Translations under genes and position numbers: made by a program | Shown: positions 17,295-24,338 of the stretch, in pieces | Numbering within the stretch: position 1 is the first letter of the stretch | Layout of the letters: every line of letters begins with the position of its first letter | NCBI GenBank assembly: GCA_030152565.1 | Contig: JASLJE010000018.1 | Location: 1 to 29,381, forward strand | Length of the DNA: 29,381 nucleotides | DNA from: Peptoniphilaceae bacterium | Lineage (GTDB): Bacteria > Bacillota > Clostridia > Tissierellales > Peptoniphilaceae | Direction of reading: 5' to 3' | The notes under the pieces: model-generated | Database searches by the model: none | The model's input: only the letters and a program-made list of their open reading frames with translations | Told to the model about the DNA's origin: nothing

Positions 17295-17558
17295 CTATAC
17301 TATTAACTCATCGATTATGCCTATGATGGCAAGGTCTATAACTGAGTTTTTCCTGTCATCTTCCACTCTTACAGCAGATCCGCTTCCCACAAGGACAGTC
17401 TCTCCTATACCTGCTCCCACATAATCAGCTGCTACAAGTTCCCTACCTACTGTCTTATCCTTAAGGTTTTGTTCTTGAATTATCATAAGCTTATAACCAA
17501 CAAGAGTTTCATTTTTTGTTGTAGCAACCACATTTCCTATTACCTTTGCTATAAACAT
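17295..17558 (-). CDS. Microcompartment vertex protein (EutN/CcmL family pentamer)
   Basis: At 87 residues this matches BMC-P pentamers that close the corners of the icosahedral shell. It starts MFIAKVIGNVVATTKNETLV, has the GYKLMIIQ strand and the AADYVGAGIGETVLVGSGSA core, and ends in an IIGIIDEL strand, all typical. The ribosome site is GGGAGG. It is the only vertex protein in the window, consistent with one complete shell set. Confidence 0.95.
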   Translation of the reverse strand: MFIAKVIGNVVATTKNETLVGYKLMIIQEQNLKDKTVGRELVAADYVGAGIGETVLVGSGSAVRVEDDRKNSVIDLAIIGIIDELIV

Positions 17559-17570
17559 ATCTACCTCCCG

Positions 17571-18020
17571 CTAGTTTTTCTTAGACTTGGAATCTTTATC
17601 AGCTTTTTTCTTCTGACTCTTCTTTTTTCCTTGCCCACCATCTTCTTTAAGCTCTTTTTTTACTTCTTCAACCTTTTTTTCTTCTTTTACTTCTTTTGTT
17701 TTTATATCTTCTATTTTTTTATCTTCTTTTACTTCTTTTTTCTCTTCTTCTTTTACAAATACCTGACCAATTCTAGCTGCCGGTCTAGCTATTACATTGC
17801 AGGCGATTAATTTGTCATTTCTCATGGCCACAGCCTTGCCTGTATTTATGGCAGCCTGTACAGCCCCTATATCTCCTACAACCTTCACAGTAACATAGCC
17901 AAATCCTCTGGTTATCTCTATATCATTTACACTGATATTGGCTGATTTAACCATCTCATCTGCTACAACTATTCCATTGGTTAGACCTAAAACTTCTATG
18001 GTACCCAAAGCTTCTTTCAT
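17571..18020 (-). CDS. BMC-H hexameric shell protein with long Lys/Glu tail
   Basis: Residues 1-88 are a standard single BMC domain (EALGTIEVLGLTNGIVVADE, VTVKVVGDIGAVQAAINTG). Residues 91-149 form an unusual tail made almost only of Lys, Glu, Asp and Val, first an alternating KEVKEE-type stretch and then a pure Lys/Ser-rich end (GKKKSQKKKADKDSKSKKN). The tail should be exposed on one face of the hexamer, strongly charged and disordered or coiled. The coding strand there is an almost pure purine tract. The start overlaps the previous stop as TAATG, so translation is coupled. It pairs with the short canonical BMC-H two genes upstream. Confidence 0.9.
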   Translation of the reverse strand: MKEALGTIEVLGLTNGIVVADEMVKSANISVNDIEITRGFGYVTVKVVGDIGAVQAAINTGKAVAMRNDKLIACNVIARPAARIGQVFVKEEEKKEVKEDKKIEDIKTKEVKEEKKVEEVKKELKEDGGQGKKKSQKKKADKDSKSKKN

Positions 18021-18547
18021 TATTTCACCACCTCTGTATCTACAATCTTTATGCCAAACCTTAGTATTTCCTCATGGTAGCTCATTAATTTTTCCTTGTA
18101 GTAGGCTGGCTCTCTTCCACTTGTTTTTTCCAGGCCCCTTATCCAAAGGCCCACCTGAGATCCTCCAGTTAGGCATTTTTTCACCAAACCAGTCTCAAAA
18201 CTATCCTCCCTAAGATTTACTATATCTATTAGGTCATTTCTCCTTATAGATGAGAAAAAGACCTGGGAAGAGGGCTTGATTAGTCCGTCCCACTTCCCAT
18301 ATCTTACAGTCTTAGCTATTGAAGTACAGTCTCTTATCTCTTCAAATTTATCCTCTTCTATTTCATCAGAAACCAGGGCTATAAAGTTATACTTACAAGC
18401 GTCTAGCTCTTCTAGGAGAAGATAGTAAATATTTGTCCAAGGTGATGGAAATACTATAAAGAAATCTTCTTTTTCTTCAGGCTTTTCTTCCCTTAATTCT
18501 TCTAGTATTTTTTCAACAATTAATTCTAATTGATTTCTATCTATCAT
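18020..18547 (-). CDS. Microcompartment accessory protein, flavoprotein-like, with N-terminal helix
   Basis: This 175-residue protein is not firmly recognised. The N-terminal MIDRNQLELIVEKILEELRE is an amphipathic helix like an encapsulation peptide, followed by a charged linker. The rest looks like an alpha/beta fold: a strand FFIVFPSP, a helix, a second strand FIALVSDE, and an SSIRRNDLIDIVNLREDSFE region followed by a GGSQVGLWI strand. This resembles the PF02441 flavoproteins reported in some glycyl-radical microcompartment loci. A flavin-binding role is an inference. It lies between the two hexameric shell genes, after a stem-loop at 18568-18590, and is coupled to the next gene. Confidence 0.7.
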   Translation of the reverse strand: MIDRNQLELIVEKILEELREEKPEEKEDFFIVFPSPWTNIYYLLLEELDACKYNFIALVSDEIEEDKFEEIRDCTSIAKTVRYGKWDGLIKPSSQVFFSSIRRNDLIDIVNLREDSFETGLVKKCLTGGSQVGLWIRGLEKTSGREPAYYKEKLMSYHEEILRFGIKIVDTEVVK

Positions 18548-18567
18548 TGCTTACCACCTTTAGTTAA

Positions 18568-18590
18568 TTTGGGCAGTCTAGCTGCCCAAA
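18568..18590 (-). other. Intra-operon stem-loop after the major shell gene
   Basis: TTTGGGCAG and CTGCCCAAA form a perfect 9-bp stem with a 5-base loop just 3' of the short BMC-H stop codon. There is no T-run after it on the transcribed strand (AAATTAACT follows on minus), so it is not a classical terminator. It may protect the 3' end of a processed upstream mRNA or act as partial attenuator, lowering the expression of downstream genes. Confidence 0.6.
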
Positions 18591-18593
18591 GAT

Positions 18594-18875
18594 CTATTTA
18601 TCAAAATGTGGAATAATTTTTTCTGTATCTGTATGAGGTCTTGGTATTACATGAACTGACACTACTTCGCCAACTATACCAGCTGATGCAGCACCTGCAT
18701 CTGTAGCAGCCTTAACAGCCCCAACATCTCCTCTAACCATTACAGTAACTAATCCTGAACCAATTTTTTCATAACCTACTAAAGTTACATTGGCAGCCTT
18801 AACCATAGCGTCTGCTGCTTCTATCGCTCCTACTAAACCTTTAGTTTCTACCATTCCTAATGCATCTGAATTCAT
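18594..18875 (-). CDS. Canonical BMC-H hexameric shell protein (PduA/EutM/CutI type)
   Basis: At 93 residues this is a single BMC domain of the PduA/EutM class: SDALGMVETKGLVGAIEAAD, then VGYEKIGSGLVTVMVRGDVG with the pore-lining GSG loop, then VIPRPH. It should be the most abundant facet protein and the pore for substrate and product exchange. It has an excellent AGAGGAGGA ribosome site, lies early in the operon and is followed by the stem-loop, all consistent with high expression. Confidence 0.97.
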   Translation of the reverse strand: MNSDALGMVETKGLVGAIEAADAMVKAANVTLVGYEKIGSGLVTVMVRGDVGAVKAATDAGAASAGIVGEVVSVHVIPRPHTDTEKIIPHFDK

Positions 18876-18893
18876 AATATCCTCCTCTTATTC

Positions 18894-19664
18894 TTATATA
18901 TATGGTGTTGTTGTAGATTCAGGTTCACTACCTAAACTACCTAGTAATTTTAAGCCTACATCTATTGATGCCTTGACTGCCTGTCTAACTGCTCCTGAAT
19001 CTCCTGTAAAGGTTAAAATAACCTCGTTGGAAAAACTTGTACCTGATGATGGTGAAGCGTAGCTTACCACGTCAACATTGGCAGCCTTTACAGCCGTATC
19101 AGCTAAAACAGTTCCTATAGCTGCTGGTCCTGCACATACCATACCAAAACTCTTTCCAAGTGGAGTTCCAAAAGCTTTTTCCAAGCTGTAGCTTGCTCTT
19201 GCTGTATATTGGAATTCCAAGTGGCCAGCTTCGTTGCCATAAACATCTCCAAAATATTTTGGAAGTGCTTCTAAGGCTATTTCAACAGCCCTTCTAGCAT
19301 CTGAAACATCATCTGCCCCTATGTAAATTAAGGAACCGTGGCCTGCTCCGCCCTTAGTATCTCTTGCCATTTCTATAGAGATAACTTCTGTATTAGTTGC
19401 CTTAACAGCATCATCTACAGCCATGATTTGTGGACCTGCACCTGTTCTTCCACCTATAATTCCTATGGATCTATACTTGCCCAAGTTCATTTTCTCAGTA
19501 AGTAAAGGATCAACGCTGGCTATTACCAAACCTATGGTATCCCCTGTTGATGTTCCTACAAACTCTGTAACTGAGCTAGCTGAACACGTGCTCGTTTTTT
19601 CTTCTTCAATACCTAGCTCACTAGATACTTGACCCATTACCTTTTCTAATAAGTCTCTGTCCAT
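18894..19664 (-). CDS. PduB-like trimeric (tandem BMC) shell protein
   Basis: This is about 256 residues with two BMC domains in the permuted order of PduB/EtuB. Domain 1 is about residues 36-135 (EFVGTSTGDTIGLVIASVDP, IGIIGGRTGAGPQIMAVDDA) and domain 2 about 150-245 (SFGMVCAGPAAIGTVLADTA, VILTFTGDSGAVRQAVKASI). The N-terminal MDRDLLEKVMGQVSSELGIE is a conserved helix like that of PduB, which has been shown in Pdu compartments to link the core to the shell. I chose ATG 19664 behind AAGGAGG; the longer reading from 19694 overlaps the activase gene and has no ribosome site. Confidence 0.93.
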   Translation of the reverse strand: MDRDLLEKVMGQVSSELGIEEEKTSTCSASSVTEFVGTSTGDTIGLVIASVDPLLTEKMNLGKYRSIGIIGGRTGAGPQIMAVDDAVKATNTEVISIEMARDTKGGAGHGSLIYIGADDVSDARRAVEIALEALPKYFGDVYGNEAGHLEFQYTARASYSLEKAFGTPLGKSFGMVCAGPAAIGTVLADTAVKAANVDVVSYASPSSGTSFSNEVILTFTGDSGAVRQAVKASIDVGLKLLGSLGSEPESTTTPYI

Positions 19665-19675
19665 TATTTCCTCCT

Positions 19676-20593
19676 TTATCCACCTATGTGGCAATATAAG
19701 TCATTGTCTTCCACAATGCGTTTTAATTTTTCTATATGTTCTTCGCTATTCTTATTTAATTCACTTAATTCGTATTCTCTTCCTAAAAGATAATATTTAT
19801 TCTCACCATAATTGTGGTAGGGAAGTATATGTAGTTCCTTTATATTAGGAAGGGTCTTTACAAATGATACAATGTCTCTAAATTCATCTATACTGTCATT
19901 TACCCCTGGTATAACTGGTACTCTTATAATAGTTTCAGATATTTCCTGGATAAGCTTGGCATTTTTCTTGATTAGACTATTGTCAACCCCTGTATACTTC
20001 TTATGAATAAGGGGATCATTGGCCTTTATATCCAATAAAACCAGATCCACATAGGGAATGACCTCCCTCAAAGTATCTTCACTTACATAACCTTCTGTCT
20101 CTAATGCAGTATGCCAGCCCTTGGCCCTGGCAGCCTTAAATAGCTCCTTGGCAAAATCCTTTTGTAAAAGGGCCTCTCCCCCAGATAGGGTTATGCCTCC
20201 ATCAGAGTTCCAATAGTAGGATTCATCCTTCTTAAGGATGGTGATAACTTCCTCTACTGTCATGGTCTTTCCCTTTAATACTAGGGCTGATGCAGGACAT
20301 ACATTTACACATTCACCACAGACTACACACTTGTCCCTGTCTATCCAGTTGGGATTTTCAGGTCCTATGGCCCCATTTGGACAGGCGTCAGTGCATCTAC
20401 CGCAGTGGATGCAAGCTGTTGGCCTGAACATTATTTCTGGGTTCTTATTTTGAGACTCTGGGTTACTACACCAAACACACCTAAGTGGGCATCCTTTTAG
20501 GAAGACTATGGTTCTAATCCCCGGTCCATCATTTATTGAATATCTTTGTATATCAAAAACTGTACCAGCTTCTTTATAGTTTATAGACTCCAT
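19676..20593 (-). CDS. Glycyl radical enzyme activating enzyme (radical SAM)
   Basis: This 305-residue enzyme cleaves SAM to place a radical on the glycine of the adjacent dehydratase. The radical SAM motif CPLRCVWC (Cys 35, 39, 42) is intact, followed by the two extra [4Fe-4S] clusters CIHCGRCTDACP and CVVCGECVNVCP seen in activases of diol, choline and hydroxyphenylacetate enzymes. DGGITLSGGEALLQ holds the SAM-binding GGE motif. I chose ATG 20593, placed 5 bases after AAGGAGG; the GTG at 20599 overlaps that ribosome site. It follows the dehydratase by 15 bases, so the two are made together. Confidence 0.95.
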   Translation of the reverse strand: MESINYKEAGTVFDIQRYSINDGPGIRTIVFLKGCPLRCVWCSNPESQNKNPEIMFRPTACIHCGRCTDACPNGAIGPENPNWIDRDKCVVCGECVNVCPASALVLKGKTMTVEEVITILKKDESYYWNSDGGITLSGGEALLQKDFAKELFKAARAKGWHTALETEGYVSEDTLREVIPYVDLVLLDIKANDPLIHKKYTGVDNSLIKKNAKLIQEISETIIRVPVIPGVNDSIDEFRDIVSFVKTLPNIKELHILPYHNYGENKYYLLGREYELSELNKNSEEHIEKLKRIVEDNDLYCHIGG

Positions 20594-20608
20594 AGTCACC
20601 TCCTTGGA

Positions 20609-23185
20609 TTACATATTGTGTTCTGTACGGTTTATAATATCGTCTTGTACTTCCTTAGCTAGGGTTACAAAGTGAGCTGAGTATCCAGCAACACGAACGA
20701 TTAAGTCTTGGTTTTCTTCTGGGTTTTCTTGAGCATCTATAAGGGTTTGTTTGTCTACTACGTTAAATTGTACGTGGCTTCCCTTGTGATCAAAGTAACT
20801 TCTAACTATAGAAGCAAAGTTCTTAAGTCCTTGTGGTCCACTAACAGCAGATGGAGTGAACTTTTGGTTGTAAAGGGTACCATTGGATGCTTGTTCGTGA
20901 GGTAACTTAGCTACTGAGTTGGCAGCTGCAGTTGGTCCACTAACGTCCTTACCTTGTCTTGGAGATACACCATCAGCAAGAGGTTCTCTTTCCAATCTTC
21001 CATCAGGTAGTGCCTTAACGTCCTTACCAAATAATACGTTGGCAGATACTGGGTAGATACCAGCTTGGAATTGTCCATTTCTTGGGTTGGTATACTTATC
21101 AACTTCATCACAGTAGATCTTTGCACATCTTATGGCAAACTCATCACACTCTTCATGGTCGTTACCAAAGCTTGGTGTGTTTTCCATGATCTTTCTTATG
21201 GTTCTAAATTGACCAGTTCTTTCGTCTCCACCACATAGGTGACTTGAACTTGAGCTACAAGTATTAGATAGTTGTTTTGATACTTGGCTTTCTAGGCTAT
21301 CCAAGTCCATTGATCCTGTGCTAGATAAGATTTTCTTAACAGTTTCATAAATTTCTTCTTCTGTTAGGCTCTTAGTATAGCTTTGTTCACAACCACAGTT
21401 ATTTTCCATAATTTCATCTGTATAACCAAAGTTAGCTTCTAGAGCTTCTTTAAGTTCAGCTAAAGATACTTTTCCTTCTCTAAATACATTCTTTTCTATT
21501 GCATATAGGGAGTCTCCAGAATCCGCAACACCAAAGGCTTGAGGTCCTGTAAAGTTATAGATAGCTCCACCTTCTTGGGCAGATTTACCAGCTCCTATAC
21601 AGTCGTCAACCATGGCTGACATAAATGGAAGTGGAGCCCTAGTCATGTGAGCATAGTCTACACAATTGTCTGCTTCAGCCAAGTATTTTACAAAGTATTT
21701 CATTTGTTTTTCATAGGCCTTGAATATATCTTCTATGGATTTCATATCTTCTAATTCACCAGTTTTTGGTCCTATTTGAAGATCTCCTATCCTACCATTG
21801 TTTAAGGTGATTTCTAAAACCTTAGCTATATTAAAGAAGGCCGCATCGTGCCATCCTTCTGTCTTATGGGATGCTTGAGGTTCAACACAACCTATAATAC
21901 AGTAGTCTCTAGCATCTTCTAAAGCTACTCCCCTAGCTACTAGGGCTAAAACTATAACTTCGTCATTATAGAAGGCTGGAACACCAAAACCAAGTCTAGC
22001 TACTTCACAAGCTCTTAGTAAAAAGTCCATAGGAGTATTTTGATGGATTCTAACAGAGAAGGAAGGTGCTGGTAGTCTAACGTGAGCTACAGCTTCCATA
22101 CACATATAGGAAATATCATTTGTTGCATCATTTCCCTCTGCATCTTGTCCACCCACACATAAGTTTTGGAATACTGCATAACCTGCAAAGGCTTGAGCAG
22201 ATACTTCATCACGTGTCTTATTTATGTCATTTAACTTAACCCATATACAGTCTATGTATTCTTGTGCTTGTTCAGGACTTATGTTTTTATCATTCTTATA
22301 GAATGGATACATATATTGGTCAAATCTTCCTGGAGAAACTGAGTGACCATTGGATTCTATTTGTACCATTATTTGTACAAACCAGAAAGCCTGACATGCT
22401 TCATAGAAGTTACTTGCGCCATTTTCAGGAACTCTTCTACAGTTTTCTGCTATTTGTAATAATTCTTTTCTTCTCTTTATGTCTGATTCTGCTGCTGCTA
22501 ATTCTTCTGCCTTTCTTGCATATCTATGGGCAAAGTTAATAGCTGCTGTATAGGATATAATTACTGCCTTATAAAATTGTCTTTTTTGAATAGAAGCTGG
22601 ATCCTTGTCATCTAGCTTATTCATAGCTTCAATAGTGTCTGCTATTACACCTTTAAAGCCTCTATTAATAATCTTTCCATAGTCAACGTTTACGTGACCT
22701 ACACCACCATAGTAGTAGTTACCTACGTTGAAAACTCCATTATTCATACAAGCGTGAACTTCTTCTGACATTAGAGAAGTTGCTAATTCAAAGGTTGTCT
22801 TTCCTTCCCAATAGGAAAAGGCTTCTTTTAATTCTTCTTGGGTTTGTTTAGGAATTTCAAATGGGTCTGCCATTCTGGTCGCCATAGTGTCAAACTCTGC
22901 TTCAACCCATTCATATGAGAACTCTGGGCATAGTCCTGTAGATCTTGGACTCTTAGTTATAGAACCAACTATTAACTCATCTTCTCTTATAGTTATAGGT
23001 AGTTCATTAAATATTTTTTCAACTGCCTTAGCCCTTCTCAATATAATTGGAAGACCTTCTGTTTCCTTATAGGATTCTGTTACCAAACGTGCCCTATCTG
23101 ATTCAACTTGTGGAACTGCATCGATTATAACTTTTCTTAATCTTTCGATTCTTTCAGTTGGCTTACTAAAACCTTGTGTTACCAT
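20609..23185 (-). CDS. Glycyl radical diol/glycerol dehydratase with internal insertion
   Basis: This 858-residue glycyl radical enzyme dehydrates 1,2-propanediol to propanal or glycerol to 3-hydroxypropanal without B12. The thiyl Cys433 and base Glu435 are in IIGCVEPQ and the glycyl residue is Gly834 in RVAGYSAHF. From memory, the Clostridium butyricum glycerol dehydratase active site is His164, His281, Ser282, Cys433, Glu435, Asp447; all six residues occur here at exactly those numbers. Its glycyl radical is Gly763, so about 71 residues are inserted between Asp447 and Gly834. The extra segment is about 592-661, with two amphipathic helices and a Cys/Ser-rich loop. First gene of the operon, with a GAGGAGGA ribosome site. 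The reading as choline lyase is disfavoured by the active-site residues. Confidence 0.92.
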   Translation of the reverse strand: MVTQGFSKPTERIERLRKVIIDAVPQVESDRARLVTESYKETEGLPIILRRAKAVEKIFNELPITIREDELIVGSITKSPRSTGLCPEFSYEWVEAEFDTMATRMADPFEIPKQTQEELKEAFSYWEGKTTFELATSLMSEEVHACMNNGVFNVGNYYYGGVGHVNVDYGKIINRGFKGVIADTIEAMNKLDDKDPASIQKRQFYKAVIISYTAAINFAHRYARKAEELAAAESDIKRRKELLQIAENCRRVPENGASNFYEACQAFWFVQIMVQIESNGHSVSPGRFDQYMYPFYKNDKNISPEQAQEYIDCIWVKLNDINKTRDEVSAQAFAGYAVFQNLCVGGQDAEGNDATNDISYMCMEAVAHVRLPAPSFSVRIHQNTPMDFLLRACEVARLGFGVPAFYNDEVIVLALVARGVALEDARDYCIIGCVEPQASHKTEGWHDAAFFNIAKVLEITLNNGRIGDLQIGPKTGELEDMKSIEDIFKAYEKQMKYFVKYLAEADNCVDYAHMTRAPLPFMSAMVDDCIGAGKSAQEGGAIYNFTGPQAFGVADSGDSLYAIEKNVFREGKVSLAELKEALEANFGYTDEIMENNCGCEQSYTKSLTEEEIYETVKKILSSTGSMDLDSLESQVSKQLSNTCSSSSSHLCGGDERTGQFRTIRKIMENTPSFGNDHEECDEFAIRCAKIYCDEVDKYTNPRNGQFQAGIYPVSANVLFGKDVKALPDGRLEREPLADGVSPRQGKDVSGPTAAANSVAKLPHEQASNGTLYNQKFTPSAVSGPQGLKNFASIVRSYFDHKGSHVQFNVVDKQTLIDAQENPEENQDLIVRVAGYSAHFVTLAKEVQDDIINRTEHNM

Positions 23186-23259
23186 TTTATTCCTCCTCGT
23201 TTTGTCTATTAAATCACTGCGCCATGATTTAATAATTTGAAAACCAAACGTTTGTTATC

Positions 23260-23268
23260 TGTATATCA
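23260..23268 (-). promoter_or_regulatory. Likely extended -10 promoter of the microcompartment operon
   Basis: The minus strand reads TGATATACA, an extended -10 (TG-N-TATACA), about 75 bases upstream of the dehydratase start codon. The nearest -35-like hexamer, TTGCAT, is 19 bases away, which is poor spacing. A promoter of this type usually needs an activator, fitting the AraC-type regulator in the operon. Confidence 0.4.
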
Positions 23269-23284
23269 TTCTATTACAGTGAAA

Positions 23285-23300
23285 ATGCAAGCGTTAACAA
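23285..23300. promoter_or_regulatory. cre site (CcpA catabolite repression) at the operon promoter
   Basis: ATGCAAGCGTTAACAA matches the Bacillus cre consensus WTGNNARCGNWWWCAW at every position. It overlaps the probable -35 region of the dehydratase operon, a position where CcpA binding would block RNA polymerase. This predicts repression by preferred sugars. Confidence 0.6.
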
Positions 23301-23350
23301 TATGTAAACTAAATCACTGTACTTTTAAAGCCTTTATTTAAAAGTAAGAA

Positions 23351-23372
23351 AAAACCTAGCTATCTAGGTTTT
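23351..23372 (-). terminator. Terminator of the PduT-like/DUF4037/DUF4125 operon
   Basis: AAAACCTAG and CTAGGTTTT form a 9-bp stem with a 4-base loop, 11 bases after the stop codon of the DUF4125-GlcG gene on the minus strand, followed by further T residues. It separates the accessory operon from the dehydratase operon. Confidence 0.8.
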
Positions 23373-23382
23373 TTACTACTTT

Positions 23383-24330
23383 CTATTCTAATGTTTTCTT
23401 TAAGATGGTTAAATCCTCTTCTATGGTCCCTCCACTTATACCTATAGAAGCAAATAGCCTACCCTCCCTATAAAGGGGAGCTCCTCCTGGTAGAAAACAA
23501 AACTGATCTTTACCAGTTGAAAGTCCATTTAGGCTGGCCAAATCTAGGTTTTTACTCAAATCTTCTGTAGATGTTCTAAAGGCCAGGGCCGTCTTTCCCT
23601 TTAATTGTGCTATTTCTATAGAAGCTAGAATTGAGCCTTCCTGCCTTTCAAAAACCATGAGATTTCCTCCGGTATCATAGATGGCAAGACAGATGGGAAC
23701 CCCTAATCTATCTGCTTCTCTTGTAGCCTTTTGGGCTAATTTCCTTGCACTTTCCAAACCTAAACGACTATTCACCTTATTTGTTTCCTCCAAGGCCCTT
23801 AGGTTTATCCTTATTAAGTTATTCTTCTTTTCCAAATTTTCCATAAAGTAGCCTGCTATAAGGACTAGGGTTTTTTTAGAATAGGTTAAAAGTTCCCCCC
23901 TCATATAGGTTTCTACAGAGGTTTCATTTAAGCTATCCTCTCTAGTATAAAGCTTTCTAGCCCCCTTATGGTCCAAGTCCTCTTCCCAGGTCATATAGAT
24001 AAGTAGGATGGCCTCTACCAACTTTTCCTTTTCCAAGTCTATGGTCAAGAGCCTATCTCTTATCTTTTCATAGTCTCTAGGACTGGTAGACTTCATCATA
24101 TAGCCATACTTAAGACTTATTGGGTTTAGGCCTTTTTCTTCATACCAGGTCAAGTCTTCCAGATAGGACTTGAGTATCTCAGTCGAATAAATTTTCCAGT
24201 AGGATCTTCTTGCATGGATAAAGTTTCCCTCTTGGTTTTGACAGGAAGCCCTACCCCCTATATTTTTCGTAGCCAAAAAATAGTCTTTTTCCCTGGCTAC
24301 TATGGTTTCAATTGTTTTTTCTCTTGTCAT
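23383..24330 (-). CDS. DUF4125-GlcG fusion protein
   Basis: This 315-residue protein has two domains. Residues 1-170 look like DUF4125 (VAREKDYFLATKNIGGRASC, HARRSYWKIYSTEILKSYLE, LKYGYMMKSTSPRDYEKI, ending in LVLIAGYFMENLEKKNNL). Residues about 180-315 are a GlcG/HbpS domain, also known as the PduO C-terminal domain (LESARKLAQKATREADRLGV, then ICLAIYDTGGNLMVFERQEG, KGKTALAFRTST, GGAPLYREGRLFASIGISGG). GlcG domains occur widely in microcompartment loci; some members bind heme or cobalamin, but most are uncharacterised, and DUF4125 has no known activity. It has a strong AGGAGG ribosome site and starts 9 bases after the TPR/DUF4037 gene. I see no signal or targeting helix. Confidence 0.75.
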   Translation of the reverse strand: MTREKTIETIVAREKDYFLATKNIGGRASCQNQEGNFIHARRSYWKIYSTEILKSYLEDLTWYEEKGLNPISLKYGYMMKSTSPRDYEKIRDRLLTIDLEKEKLVEAILLIYMTWEEDLDHKGARKLYTREDSLNETSVETYMRGELLTYSKKTLVLIAGYFMENLEKKNNLIRINLRALEETNKVNSRLGLESARKLAQKATREADRLGVPICLAIYDTGGNLMVFERQEGSILASIEIAQLKGKTALAFRTSTEDLSKNLDLASLNGLSTGKDQFCFLPGGAPLYREGRLFASIGISGGTIEEDLTILKKTLE

Positions 24331-24338
24331 ATGTCCTC

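Larger units (their letters stand above)
23210..23319. promoter_or_regulatory. TAAATCACTG boxes, candidate activator sites of the dehydratase operon
   Basis: TAAATCACTG occurs at 23210-23219 and again at 23310-23319, exactly 100 bases apart in the same orientation. A reversed core TCACTG lies at 23277-23282 (plus strand CAGTGA). A perfect palindrome CAAACGTTTG is at 23245-23254. Direct repeats fit recognition by the AraC-type regulator of this operon, but this is inferred. Confidence 0.4.

Noticed and set aside
17469..17810. Phe-rich open frame on plus opposite the K/E-tail shell gene
   Set aside because: It is the antisense shadow of the purine-rich tail tract; no ribosome site and a composition unlike a real protein.
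20609..23185. Reading the glycyl radical enzyme as choline TMA-lyase (CutC)
   Set aside because: The His164/His281/Ser282/Asp447 set matches diol/glycerol dehydratases as I recall them, and the operon's PocR-domain sensor also points to propanediol.
23186..23350. Riboswitch (for example cobalamin or SAM) before the dehydratase operon or metK
   Set aside because: No conserved box or long leader pairing is seen, the pathway needs no cobalamin, and metK starts within a coding region with no leader.
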